64,000 nt of DNA from an uncultured Campylobacter sp. (GCF_937973075.1 NZ_CALBWL010000026.1:65612-129611), one strand, 5' to 3'; positions 43,058 to 52,180 are shown, counted from the stretch's first letter. Notes: generated by a model not told the origin, from the letters alone. Numbers and translations: made by a program.

Positions 43058-43912
43058 ATGCAGCTTAAAAAGATTTTTTTCCCTATCGGCGGCGGCGAGG
43101 AGCTGGCAGAGCGCATACACGGAGCGTTGCTAGTGAATAAATTTTTCGGCACGCACATCAACATAATGGCGTGCCAGCTCGATCCTAAGATGATCTACAA
43201 CGTCCGCATGACGCTAAAAGGCGGCGTGCTGATGGAGGAATTTTTAAAATCCGCGGGCGATGAGATGAGGGCTGAGCGCGAGGAGATCAGAGCGATCTTC
43301 GACGCCGAATGCGCTAAGCTGGGCTTAGATCAAAACGACGACGATCATGTCCCAAATAGCGCCGCTTTGAGACATATGGTGGGCATCCGCTCCGAGCTGG
43401 TCGAGAAATACTCCAAATATTGCGATTTGGTGCTGGTCTCCGTGCCGCCTACGGGCTCTATCACGGGTACGTTTGAGGCTGCGGTTACCAAAAGCGGCAA
43501 GCCTTGCATCGTCATACCGCGCAAGCTGCAGGAGTTTAGGGCGGATAAGATTTTAGTTTCGCTTACTGGCACTGCGGCGTCTGCAAGGGCGCTCGATAAT
43601 TGGCTAGAGCTTTTACAGCGCGCCAAATCTATTACCGTTATTACCGCAAATCACTACCTTCAGGATGATCTTGCCGAAACTAAGCGCCGCATAAGCGATT
43701 ATCTAGCCTTGCATGACGTTAAAATTGATGTTTTTGAGGCGTTAAACGCCGAGGGTAAGATCCCGGGACAGGTGCTACTAGAGTATGCAGACGCGGGCGA
43801 TTTCGATCTAATCGTTGCAGGCTTACACTCAGATAGCGGCATCAAGGAGATATTCTTAGGCGGCGCGTCGAAATACTTCCTACAAAAGACCAAAATTCCG
43901 GTATTAATGTAG
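43058..43912 (+). CDS. Tandem UspA-like universal stress protein
   Basis: 284 aa, two halves of alpha/beta Rossmann type. First begins KKIFFPIGGGEELAERI and ends DLVLVSVPPTG-SITGTFEAAV with KPCIVIPR. The second begins ADKILVSLTGTAASARAL and ends with the typical DFDLIVAGLHSDSGIKEIFL, then GGASKYFL and IPVLM. The last motif is the Usp nucleotide-loop pattern G-x(n)-G-S/A. Last gene of the purD-pnp run, 20 bp after pnp. Role probably stress-linked, not specific. Confidence 0.75.
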   Translation: MQLKKIFFPIGGGEELAERIHGALLVNKFFGTHINIMACQLDPKMIYNVRMTLKGGVLMEEFLKSAGDEMRAEREEIRAIFDAECAKLGLDQNDDDHVPNSAALRHMVGIRSELVEKYSKYCDLVLVSVPPTGSITGTFEAAVTKSGKPCIVIPRKLQEFRADKILVSLTGTAASARALDNWLELLQRAKSITVITANHYLQDDLAETKRRISDYLALHDVKIDVFEALNAEGKIPGQVLLEYADAGDFDLIVAGLHSDSGIKEIFLGGASKYFLQKTKIPVLM

Positions 43913-43914
43913 CA

Positions 43915-43963
43915 AAGCCTAGAAGCCGTGTCGCGGTACGCTGCTCGCACCGCGTCTAGGCTT
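43915..43963 (+). terminator. Two-tier hairpin at the end of the purD-pnp-Usp operon
   Basis: AAGCCTAGA (43915-43923) pairs perfectly with TCTAGGCTT (43955-43963), and inside it GCGGT pairs with ACCGC. It begins just after the Usp stop. The tail is AAATCGGCTTTT, with a late and short T run. Confidence 0.55.
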
Positions 43964-44311
43964 AAATCGGCTTTTAAGCGCCGCAAGCTAAAGTTTAAAT
44001 TTAATCGGCTCGCTTTGGTTTTGTTAGCTCGCCCGCAGATCGTACAGTTATGCTTCTTGCGGATGGGTTGCGATTAATTTTATCGCTAGCTTTGCTAACG
44101 AGCCGCATTTGCTTTGCTACGGCTAGAGGGAGCAAGTATATCCGCGGCGAGCGAGGGTTAGCAGTCGCGGCAATCTCGCCGGTCTATCTTTAAGCGCGGC
44201 GAATTTAGAATTTCTATGCTTGCCGTTTTCGGCTGCGTCGCGAAATTTTGCATAAAATTTGCACTTGAAATTTCCGCTTGCACGCTAAATTTTAAATTCC
44301 AAGGAGCGTAG
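43964..44311. other. Intergenic, no gene seen
   Basis: 348 bp. A change from GC-rich to strongly AT-rich sequence occurs close to 44200, just before the orphan gene, consistent with the left edge of acquired DNA. CAAGGAGCG before the next ATG is its ribosome site. Confidence 0.4.
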
Positions 44312-44776
44312 ATGGCATTTGAAAATGCAATCATCACTAAAGAGGATGATAAAAAGTATGGATTGAGTGAAATATTTTATAAATATAATCCGCCGTATAA
44401 AGAATTTATTAACAAACGAAAATGGACTATTGACAAAAGTAGAAATTGTTGGATGTGGTGTCTTTATAACTTTCCTAGTAATGAGTTTGATCATGCTCTT
44501 AGTACAGAGACTATTTGGATTCTATATTATAATAATGAATTACTAGAGGTAATTATGGATTATGAAATTATTATAAACAGAACTTCAAAACCAGAAAAAT
44601 TTCATAGAATCTGGAAACTCCTAGATTTAAAACCAAATCATACGCAAAGTCTTAATAAGCAAGATATTTTGCATTTACTAAAAGAAATTTTAGAGGTATA
44701 TAGAGATCGTGATTTGTTCGAAGAGGAGCCGAACTACACTATGGAGCTCCAAGACCTAACCGATCGTAAAATCTAA
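44312..44776 (+). CDS. Orphan AT-rich gene, unknown small acidic protein (possible immunity-type)
   Basis: 154 aa, no signal or membrane segment, rich in aromatic residues (Trp/Tyr) and Glu/Asn. Distinctive stretches are WTIDKSRNCWMWCLYNFP, IWILYYNNELLEVIM and FHRIWKLLDLKP. No family recognised. The AT content is far above that of its neighbours, pointing to horizontal origin. A tandem, broken copy follows. Small, acidic, duplicated, AT-rich cytosolic proteins are often immunity proteins of polymorphic toxins, but no toxin gene is nearby, so this is only a suggestion. Ribosome site AAGGAG is present. Confidence 0.7.
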   Translation: MAFENAIITKEDDKKYGLSEIFYKYNPPYKEFINKRKWTIDKSRNCWMWCLYNFPSNEFDHALSTETIWILYYNNELLEVIMDYEIIINRTSKPEKFHRIWKLLDLKPNHTQSLNKQDILHLLKEILEVYRDRDLFEEEPNYTMELQDLTDRKI

Positions 44777-44805
44777 AATTATTAAAATTTCTTGAGGAGG
44801 AGAGA

Positions 44806-45248
44806 GCGGCATTTGAAAATGCGATCATCACCAAAGAGGATGATGAAAAGTACGGATTGAGCGGAATTTATTACAAATATAATCCATACTATGAGACTTT
44901 TATTAATGAGCTTGGTTGGACTATTGATCGAGATGCGGGTTGTTGGCTATGGAAAATTTATAGTTTTCCTGATCCAGATTATGACCATGGCACTGATTCT
45001 AAAGGAATTTGGATTTTATATTATAATAATGAAGTTATTGAAGTCACTATTATGATATCGACGAAGCATTGAGACCCGAAGAATTCCATAGAATTTGGAA
45101 ACTGCTTAATCTAAATCCAAAGCAAACATCTCTTTTGTCGGCAAGCGATATAATTAAGCTGTTGAATGTAATATTAAAAGCGTATGGTTATTCTACTCGG
45201 GAACAAATCCCAAACTACACTATGGAGCTCCAAGACCTAACCGATTGA
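44806..45248 (+). pseudogene. Broken tandem duplicate of the preceding orphan gene
   Basis: Homologous along its whole length to the gene at 44312. The start codon has become GCG (44806-44808) although GAGGAGG is kept in front. The frame continues AFENAIITKEDDEKYGLSGI, then WTIDRDAGCWLWKIYSFP and ILYYNNEVIEV. A frameshift at about 45050-45060 moves it to another frame (RPEEFHRIWKLLNLNP to the end). The last 33 bases before the stop (45213-45245) are identical to 44732-44764 in the first copy, so the copies are recent or have exchanged sequence. A TTG at 44857 could still start a 71-residue fragment. Confidence 0.8.
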
Positions 45249-45370
45249 GCCGCAAAATAGAGCTTTAAATTTAACTCCATCTTAATCCTGCATAAAACCA
45301 AATTTTATAAAATTCTAGAATTTCGCAGAATTTTAAAATTCTATAATTTCAAAATTTTAAAATTCCCGCC

Positions 45371-46510
45371 CTAAAATTTCTTGTAAATCAAATTTATCAA
45401 AATCATCGATGCAAGCGCCTCTATGAGCGAGGCGATGATCATCGCGAAGTATGTCTCTTGCGAGATCGCGGCGGTAGAGTAAAAAAGCGTCGCCGTGGCG
45501 ATCACTAGCGTCAGAGGCATAGAAAGCGATAGCGCGAAAAGCGCCGCGCCTTTGCGCCCTAAGGTGTTTAAAAACGTAGTGCTCGCAACTAGCCTGATGC
45601 CAAACATCAGCGCCGCTAGGCTTGCGGCAAAGCTCATCACTCCGGGCATAAGGAGCGCTTCTAGCTTGATCACCGCTCCAGTGTGTATGAAAAATATCGG
45701 CACCAAAAAGCCGAAGCCGAACGACGAAAGCTTTTCGATGAGGTCGTCCTTGTGCGAGAAAAAGGTCGGCAGAAAGGTGCCTGCGATGAAGGCGCCGATG
45801 ACGACCTCAAGCCCCAAAAGCATCACCCCCGCGCAGATGAGGCAAAACAGCGCCATCGCAAATCGCACGTCCTTTTCGTTTTTGTCGTATTTGGGCATGA
45901 TGACCGTTTTTAGCGCGGGGAACCACCAAAATAGAATTTCAAGCCCTTTAAAAACCGCTAGCGCGGCGACCGAAAAGCCCAAAAGCGCGCCGATGTGAAG
46001 CGCCATCTCCACGCCGAAGCCGTTTTTAAGGTAGATGCCGCCCACCGTAAGGGCGGCGATGCTGATGAGCTCGCCGATCACGCCCGCGGGCATCGCGAGA
46101 TTGAGCCACGCTTGATCCTTGCCGTATTCTTTATATAGCGCCGAAAGCAGTCCGACGCTCATCAGAGGTGCTGCGATGATAAGCATCTGCGGCAGTTCAA
46201 ACATCCAAACCGCAAGCGCGCTTAGGATATAAAGCAGCGCCAAAAAGATTAGGATCAGCCGCAAAATTTTGCGCGGCATCGCAAGCAGCGCGCGGAAATC
46301 CACCTCGCAGCCCGCCAAAAACATAAGGTAGCAAAAGCCGATCTGCGCGGCTAGATCGAAGGTCGCGCTTGGCGGCAAAAGCCCTAAATTTGCGGCTATG
46401 ATGCCAAGCATGATCTCCATGGGCGAGAGCGGAATTCGTGCAAGGCTAGCCAAAAAGGGCGAAGCAAAGATCAAAAACGATAGCGCGATTAGGACGTAAA
46501 TTTCATTCAT
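45371..46510 (-). CDS. CPA2-family cation:proton antiporter (KefB/NhaS3-like membrane domain)
   Basis: 379 aa, about 11-12 hydrophobic helices, no C-terminal RCK/TrkA domain. Family motifs: LARIPLSPMEIMLGIIAANLGL, FLAGCEVDFRALL (the E-V-D in the first conserved helix), VIGAFIAGTFLPTFF and FLVPIFFIHTGAVI, where family members usually have PIFFV-x-x-G. Exports or exchanges Na+/K+ for protons. Monocistronic between the orphan genes and the phosphoesterase. Confidence 0.88.
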   Translation of the reverse strand: MNEIYVLIALSFLIFASPFLASLARIPLSPMEIMLGIIAANLGLLPPSATFDLAAQIGFCYLMFLAGCEVDFRALLAMPRKILRLILIFLALLYILSALAVWMFELPQMLIIAAPLMSVGLLSALYKEYGKDQAWLNLAMPAGVIGELISIAALTVGGIYLKNGFGVEMALHIGALLGFSVAALAVFKGLEILFWWFPALKTVIMPKYDKNEKDVRFAMALFCLICAGVMLLGLEVVIGAFIAGTFLPTFFSHKDDLIEKLSSFGFGFLVPIFFIHTGAVIKLEALLMPGVMSFAASLAALMFGIRLVASTTFLNTLGRKGAALFALSLSMPLTLVIATATLFYSTAAISQETYFAMIIASLIEALASMILINLIYKKF

Positions 46511-46615
46511 ACGCTTTGGCCTCGCACCCTTTTAGATTTTTCCCGCGCTGTTTTAGAATTTTTTCGCATCTTTCTAGCATTTTCTCTGGCTGCCCCAGCG
46601 GCTTTTCGTATCATT

Positions 46616-47791
46616 TTAAGACTTCCTTTCGGTCGCTTTATAGTTCTTTGCGCTGCGAGCGGAGACGAAATATGCGCAATTTTCGCTCTTGTACCACAAC
46701 GCAGGCAAACCGAAAAGCCGCTTTTTGCGCCCGCAAATCTCGCCCGGATTTAGCACGAGCGCGCCGTTTTTATCCACCGCCGCGGCAAAATAGTGGGTGT
46801 GGTCGTAAATTTTGATAGTTGGAATTTTATCCGCGCCTCGCTCGCACAGGCCCCGATTTTTACTTTCGCCGCCTGCATTGAGCTCAGAATTCGCGGTCAA
46901 ATTTGAACACGAGTTTGGTGCGGATAAATTTGCGCTTAGGCTCGGCGCCGTTAAATTTACTGCGCAATCGGTACTCGAGCTTACTTTAGAGTTCATATCT
47001 GGGCTCGTATTAGTGGCTAAATTTGCGCTTGCATTTGAGTTTAAATTTGCGTTCGGGCTTGAAGCGAGGTCTGCGTCCAGATTTAAGTCTAAATTTGCGT
47101 TTGAGTTCACATCCGCGCCCGCATTCAAGCCCAAGTTCACATTTGGACTTGCGGACGACCACCCGCTTTTTAAATTCGCACTCGCGCTACGTATGTTTTT
47201 AAAATTTACGTCTGCACCGCGCCCGCCATTTAAAATTTCATCATCTGCGCCATTAGAATTTGCGTCTAAATTTGCCGCGCAATCCGCCGCTTTATAATTT
47301 GAGATTAAAATTTCTCTGCGATCTGCTCTGCAGTTTGAGCCTAAATTCGTGCCGCAACTTACTTCGATGCTAAAGCTAGAATTTTTGACTAGGTCTGCGC
47401 CGAAATCCTTGCGAAAATTTGCCACGCGATCCGCACCCGCACCTAAATCCGCGTCTAAATTTAATCCGTCTGCTTCATTTTGCGCCGCGGACTCCTCGTC
47501 AAAGAGATAAAACGGATGGTGCATTATTTTTAGTCGCAGCCCGGCAAACTCCGTGCAGAAGGGCTCACTCCGTAGGTTAAACTGATTTTTAAACTCGGTA
47601 AGCGCTTCGTCGTTGTTCCCTAAAACCGCGAAATAGGGCTTGCCGCTTTGCCTCAAAAGCCGTAGCGTCTCGCTCGCGACGATGCCCTCTGCATGCACGA
47701 GCAGATCCGCTCCGCGCGCGAGCAGCCACTCTATGGCGCTTGCAGCGACCTCTGTTTCGCGATGAGAGTCCGAGATGACGCCTATTATCAA
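46616..47791 (-). CDS. YfcE/MJ0936-type metallophosphoesterase with a ~220-residue Asn/Asp/Ala-rich insertion
   Basis: 391 aa, against ~160-180 for the family. N-terminal core: IGVISDSH (D8, H10), LLVHAEGI (33-37), VLGNNDE (57-62), LKIMHHPFYLF (88-97). The C-terminal core resumes near 322: IKIYDHTHYFAAA (327-337) and LVLNPGEICGRKKRLFG. Between ~100 and ~322 lies low-complexity sequence of alternating small/hydrophobic and Asn/Asp residues (e.g. NANLDLNLDADLASSPNANL). The usual metal-bridging Asp of the H-x-GD motif is replaced (HAEG), and GHTH reads DHTH, so activity may be altered. TTG start overlapping the topA stop (TTGA). Confidence 0.82.
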   Translation of the reverse strand: MIIGVISDSHRETEVAASAIEWLLARGADLLVHAEGIVASETLRLLRQSGKPYFAVLGNNDEALTEFKNQFNLRSEPFCTEFAGLRLKIMHHPFYLFDEESAAQNEADGLNLDADLGAGADRVANFRKDFGADLVKNSSFSIEVSCGTNLGSNCRADRREILISNYKAADCAANLDANSNGADDEILNGGRGADVNFKNIRSASANLKSGWSSASPNVNLGLNAGADVNSNANLDLNLDADLASSPNANLNSNASANLATNTSPDMNSKVSSSTDCAVNLTAPSLSANLSAPNSCSNLTANSELNAGGESKNRGLCERGADKIPTIKIYDHTHYFAAAVDKNGALVLNPGEICGRKKRLFGLPALWYKSENCAYFVSARSAKNYKATERKS

Positions 47792-50019
47792 TCGATCTCT
47801 TCTTTAAGCTTGCACTGCGGGCACTCGGCGAAGTTGCCTTTTTTCAGCTCTTTACGGAGCATGTATGAGTTGCCGCACTGCGGGCATGCGCGCGCAATCG
47901 GCGCGTAGTTGCTCACAAAGCCGCATTTAGGGTAGTTCGTGCAGCCGTAAAATTTGCCGCGTCTGGAGAAGCGCTCGACGATCTCGCCCGTGCCGCAGCT
48001 CGGGCACTTAACGCCGGTGGAGAGCAGCGGCTTTTTCTCCTTTGCCGCGCCCTCGATTTTGCGTGAATACTTGCACTTCGGATAGCCCTCGCAAGCGATA
48101 AACTCGCCGTATCTGCCCCTGCGCTTGATCAAATTTTTACCGCACTGTGGGCATTTCTCATCTAGCACTTCGGGCGCCGCCTTCTCCTCGCTCGCCCCCT
48201 CGGCGCTAGCGTCCGCGTTGCGGGAGTATTTGCATTTCGGATAGTTCGAGCAAGCGATGAACTCGCCGAATCTGCCCTGTCTTTTAAGTAGCTCGCCGCC
48301 GCAGTTCGGGCATGCTTCGCCGATCTTTTCGGCTAGCTTTTGGCTTGCGATCGAGGTTTTTCCTTTGGCGATCTCGTCCATAAAAGGGTAGTAAAAATCC
48401 GCTAAAATTTGCTGCCAGTCCGCTTTATTTTCGGCGATGTCGTCGAGCTTTTCTTCCATTTTTGAGGTAAACTCGCTATCGACGATGTTTTTAAAATTTT
48501 GCTCCAGCATCTCAGTGATCTTAAAGGCGATCTCGCTCGGCACCAGATGCTTTTGCTCGATATTTACGTAGTTGCGCGCAGTAAGCAGCGAGATGGTAGG
48601 CGCATAGGTCGAGGGCCTGCCGATGCCGAGGCTTTCGAGCTTTTTGATGAGGCTCGCTTCCGAATAGCGCGCCGGCGGCTCGGTAAAGTGCTGCTGCGAG
48701 CTTAGGCTTTGCAGGCTCATCGCGTCGCCCGCGCTAAGGCTCGGTAAAATTTTATCTTTATCCAGATCGCCGTAAGCCTTGTAAAAACCGTCAAATTCCA
48801 CCTTGCGTCCGCTGATCTTAAACGTGCCCTCTTCGCCGCGCACGATGATCGTTTGGATCTGCGAGACGCTAGGGCTCATCTGCGAGGCTACGAAGCGGTT
48901 GTAGATGAGCTCGTAAAGGCGGTATTCGTCGCGAGGCAGGATTTTTTGCGCGAGCTCTGGGGTAAGCTTTAGATCGGTAGGACGTATCGCTTCGTGCGCT
49001 TCCTGCGCGCCTTTGCTTTTGGTGGCGTATAAATTCGGGCTTTTGGGCAGATACTTTTCGCCGAAGTGCTCTCCGATCAACTCGCGAGCCGCCGCAATCG
49101 CTTCTTTGGCGATATTTAGCGAGTCGGTTCGCATGTAGGTGATCGCGCCGCCGTTTTTGGTATTAACCCCCTCGTAAAGGCTCTGTGCGAGGCTCATCGT
49201 CTTGCGCGGATTAAAGCCCAGAGCCGTGCTCGCCGCCTGTTGTAGCGTCGAGGTCATAAACGGCGGGTAGGGGTTTGTCTTGCGCGACTTGCTCTCGATA
49301 CTCTCTACGCTAAATCTGTCTTTTTGCAGCGTCAGGACGATCTCGCTAGCTTGCGCCGCGTTTTTGACCGAGAGCTTTTCCATCTTTTTGCCGCGAAATT
49401 CCACGAGCTCGGCTTCTAAATCCTTCTTAAAAACCGCGTCGATGCTGTGAAATTCTACCGGTTTAAAATTTAAAATTTCGCGCTCGCGATCGACGACAAT
49501 CTTAAGCGCGGCGCTTTGGACGCGACCCGCGCTTAAGCCGCGCTGGATCTTTAAATTTAAAAGCGGGCTTAGTTTGTAGCCCACGATGCGATCGAGCAGG
49601 CGGCGCGCTTGTTGGGCGTTTACGCTTGCGATATTGAGCTTGCGCGGCGAGCTTAGCGCGTTTGAGATCGCGCTTTTGGTGATCTCGTGAAATACGATGC
49701 GCGGCAGATCTTCTGCCTGCTTGCCGATCGAAGCTGCGATGTGGTAGGCGATCGCCTCGCCCTCGCGGTCCTCGTCCGTCGCGAGATAAATTTGATCCGC
49801 CTTTTTGGCGAGCGTCTTTATCTGCTTTACGATCTGATCGTGATCGGCGCTGATTTCATATTCGGGCTCGAAGCTTTTATCTTTGATTTTAATGCCGAAT
49901 TTTTTCTGCGGCAGATCGCGGATATGGCCTTTAGACGCGATTACGTCGTAATTGTCGCCTAAGAAATTTTTGATCGTTTTGGCTTTTGCGGGAGATTCTA
50001 CGATGATTAAATTTTTCAT
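47788..50019 (-). CDS. topA: DNA topoisomerase I
   Basis: Type IA topoisomerase relaxing negative supercoils. 743 aa. TOPRIM domain (LIIVESPAKAKTIKNFLG; YLATDEDREGEAIAYH), active-site tyrosine region GAITYMRTDS, and four C-terminal four-cysteine zinc ribbons. The ribbons begin CPNCGGELLKRQGRFGEF, CPQCGKNLIKRRGRYGEF, CPSCGTGEIVERF and CPQCGNSYM. Start ATG follows the dcd gene closely (same strand), so the two may be co-transcribed. Confidence 0.97.
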   Translation of the reverse strand: MKNLIIVESPAKAKTIKNFLGDNYDVIASKGHIRDLPQKKFGIKIKDKSFEPEYEISADHDQIVKQIKTLAKKADQIYLATDEDREGEAIAYHIAASIGKQAEDLPRIVFHEITKSAISNALSSPRKLNIASVNAQQARRLLDRIVGYKLSPLLNLKIQRGLSAGRVQSAALKIVVDREREILNFKPVEFHSIDAVFKKDLEAELVEFRGKKMEKLSVKNAAQASEIVLTLQKDRFSVESIESKSRKTNPYPPFMTSTLQQAASTALGFNPRKTMSLAQSLYEGVNTKNGGAITYMRTDSLNIAKEAIAAARELIGEHFGEKYLPKSPNLYATKSKGAQEAHEAIRPTDLKLTPELAQKILPRDEYRLYELIYNRFVASQMSPSVSQIQTIIVRGEEGTFKISGRKVEFDGFYKAYGDLDKDKILPSLSAGDAMSLQSLSSQQHFTEPPARYSEASLIKKLESLGIGRPSTYAPTISLLTARNYVNIEQKHLVPSEIAFKITEMLEQNFKNIVDSEFTSKMEEKLDDIAENKADWQQILADFYYPFMDEIAKGKTSIASQKLAEKIGEACPNCGGELLKRQGRFGEFIACSNYPKCKYSRNADASAEGASEEKAAPEVLDEKCPQCGKNLIKRRGRYGEFIACEGYPKCKYSRKIEGAAKEKKPLLSTGVKCPSCGTGEIVERFSRRGKFYGCTNYPKCGFVSNYAPIARACPQCGNSYMLRKELKKGNFAECPQCKLKEEID

Positions 50020-50022
50020 TGT

Positions 50023-50586
50023 TTAATCCTTTAGAATTCTAGGCAACGTGATGCCCTTTTGGCTTTGGTATTTGCCCTTTTTATCGCAGTAGCTCACCTC
50101 GCACGGCTCATCTCCTTGCAAAAACAAAACCTGCGCGATGCCTTCGTTCGCGTAAATTTTTGCAGGCAGCGGCGTGGTGTTGGAAATTTCAATCGTGATG
50201 TGCCCCTCAAAACCGGGCTCAAAGGGCGTTACGTTTACGATGATGCCGCAGCGCGCGTAGGTGCTTTTGCCCAAACAGATCGCAAGCACGTCGCGCGGCA
50301 TTTTGAAGTACTCGATAGTGCGCGCTAGAGCGAAGGAATTCGGTGGCACGATGCAGACGTCGCCTTCAAAATCCACGACGTTTTTTGCGTCGAAATTTTT
50401 AGGATCGACGACCGTTCCGCCGACGTTTGTAAAAATTTTAAATTCGCGCGCTACGCGTATGTCGTATCCGTAGCTGGAGAGTCCGTAGCTAACGACGCCG
50501 CGACCGATATTCTCCTCGCAAAAGGGCGCTATCATATCGTGCTGCTGCGACATCTGTCTGATCCATTTATCGCTTTTCAGTCCCAT
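50023..50586 (-). CDS. dcd: dCTP deaminase
   Basis: Makes dUTP from dCTP for thymidylate synthesis. 187 aa. MGLKSDKWIRQMSQQHDMI, GVVSYGLSSYGYDIRV, FALARTIEYFKMPRD, CLGKSTYARCGIIVNVTPFE with the catalytic Glu in PFEPGFEGHITIE, and GIAQVLFLQG. Proximal gene of the dcd-topA-phosphoesterase run. AAGGAAA lies before the ATG. Confidence 0.97.
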   Translation of the reverse strand: MGLKSDKWIRQMSQQHDMIAPFCEENIGRGVVSYGLSSYGYDIRVAREFKIFTNVGGTVVDPKNFDAKNVVDFEGDVCIVPPNSFALARTIEYFKMPRDVLAICLGKSTYARCGIIVNVTPFEPGFEGHITIEISNTTPLPAKIYANEGIAQVLFLQGDEPCEVSYCDKKGKYQSQKGITLPRILKD

Positions 50587-50620
50587 AAAATTTCCTTAAA
50601 ATAATCAAAATTTTTCGCGC

Positions 50621-50626
50621 ATTATA
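50621..50626 (-). promoter_or_regulatory. -10 box of the dcd promoter
   Basis: On the minus strand the sequence reads CTGCTATAATGCGCG: a consensus TATAAT with an upstream TG (extended -10), 35 bp before the dcd ATG. Confidence 0.6.
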
Positions 50627-50709
50627 GCAGCAAAATAAAATATAATAAAAATTTTATGCTAGAATTTTGCTTAAATTATAAAAATTTTATCACTTTTTAA
50701 GGAGCAACT

Positions 50710-51759
50710 ATGGGACTACTCAAGAAATTTGCGTTTATTACGTTTTTTATCGCGTCATCTTTGGCTGCTGCGAAGCCAAATATTTATATTTTAGCTACCG
50801 GCGGTACGATCGCGGGAAGCAGCGCAAGTGCCACGGAGGGCAACTATACCGCAGGCTCTAAGGGCGTAGAAGATATCTTAGCGGCAGTACCGCAGCTAGG
50901 GGATTTAGCTACGATTAAAAGCGAACAAATTTCAAATATCGGCTCGCAGGAGATGAACGATGAAATTTGGCTCAAGCTTGCAAACCGCGTAAGCGAGCTG
51001 CTTACTAAAAACGACGTCGACGGCGTCGTCATCGTGCACGGAACCGATACGATGGAGGAGACGGCGTATTTTTTAAGCTTGGTAGTAAAATCTAAAAAAC
51101 CGATCGTGTTGGTAGGCGCGATGCGAAACGCAGACTCGATGAGTGCTGATGGACCGCTTAATCTATACAACGCCGTTGCCGTCGCGGCAGATAAAAACGC
51201 TCGCGAAAAGGGCGCTCTTGTAGTGATGAACGACGAGATCCACGCCGCGCGCGAGGTTACGAAAACAAATACTACTAACGTTGCGGCTTTTGCCTCGCCG
51301 AATTCCGGTAAAATCGGCACCGTAAATTATGGCGTCGTAAATTTCTATATGGCGCCGCTTCGCAAACACACCGTCGTAAGCGAATTTAATATCAAGGATA
51401 TCAAGGCCTTGCCGCGCGTCGATATCATCTATGGACACGCGCAAGATAGCGGCGATTTGGTCGATGCAGCGGTGCAAAAGGGCGCTAAGGGCATTATTGT
51501 AGCGGGCGTAGGCAATGGAAATTTATATCCGGATATGCAGGCTGCGCTTGCAAAAGCTAGCGAAGCGGGCGTGATCGTCGTGCGCTCAAGCCGTACAGGC
51601 AGCGGCTCAACTAGCGTTAGCTCGGAGGTGGACGACGTAAAACTTGGCTTTCTAACCGCAGATAATCTAAATCCGCAAAAGGCGCGTGTGCTGCTGATGT
51701 TAGCCCTTAGCAAAACGAGCGATAAAGCGAAAATTCAGAGCTTTTTTGCGACACATTAA
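50710..51759 (+). CDS. ansB: Periplasmic L-asparaginase (type II)
   Basis: 349 aa with signal peptide (ITFFIASSLAAA). Catalytic motifs: ATGGTIAGSS (first Thr nucleophile) and VVIVHGTDTMEETAYFL (second Thr, Asp), then lysine in VGAMRNADSMSADGP. Converts asparagine to aspartate plus ammonia in the periplasm. In asaccharolytic Campylobacter this feeds aspartate to fumarate respiration and amino-acid growth, which matches dcuC and the peptidase operon downstream. AAGGAG before the ATG. Confidence 0.95.
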   Translation: MGLLKKFAFITFFIASSLAAAKPNIYILATGGTIAGSSASATEGNYTAGSKGVEDILAAVPQLGDLATIKSEQISNIGSQEMNDEIWLKLANRVSELLTKNDVDGVVIVHGTDTMEETAYFLSLVVKSKKPIVLVGAMRNADSMSADGPLNLYNAVAVAADKNAREKGALVVMNDEIHAAREVTKTNTTNVAAFASPNSGKIGTVNYGVVNFYMAPLRKHTVVSEFNIKDIKALPRVDIIYGHAQDSGDLVDAAVQKGAKGIIVAGVGNGNLYPDMQAALAKASEAGVIVVRSSRTGSGSTSVSSEVDDVKLGFLTADNLNPQKARVLLMLALSKTSDKAKIQSFFATH

Positions 51760-51768
51760 CGCAGAAAC

Positions 51769-51795
51769 CCCGCGCGGGTAGAATCTCGGCGCGGG
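51769..51795 (+). terminator. Rho-independent terminator of ansB
   Basis: CCCGCGC (51769-51775) and GCGCGGG (51789-51795) form a perfect 7-bp GC stem with a 13-nt loop, followed by AGTTTT, 10 nt after the ansB stop. Confidence 0.75.
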
Positions 51796-52180
51796 AGTTT
51801 TAAAACAAAATTTCAGCGTGAAATTTTAAAGAAAAGCAAGGCGCAGGATTTTGATACGAGCCCGAAGGTGGAATTTTAAAGCAAAGCGCGGAATTTTTGC
51901 GCTCTGAGCTTGGGTGTAGAATTTCGATCGTAAAATTAAGTGCTAAATTTTAAAGAATTCAAAATCATTTCGCGCTCTTGCTGCAAAATTTCGTGTTTCG
52001 CTTGTGAAGTTTGAGCTTAAAATGAACGAGGCAAATTGCAGCCTATAAATCCTTAAAATCAGTCCGCAAATTTTGTCGTAAATTTCGCTTTGCACTTCTT
52101 AAAAGCCCTGCGAAAATCCATTTAAAGAAACAATTATAAAAATTTGGCTAAAATTTCGCAAATTTTTTCAGGAGAAATTT
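51796..52180. other. Intergenic, dense in AAATTT-type words
   Basis: No gene. RAATTY hexamers occur about 14 times in the ~420 bp between ansB and accB by my count. CAATTATAAAAATTTGGC near 52131 may hold the accB -10 (TATAAA). Confidence 0.4.
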
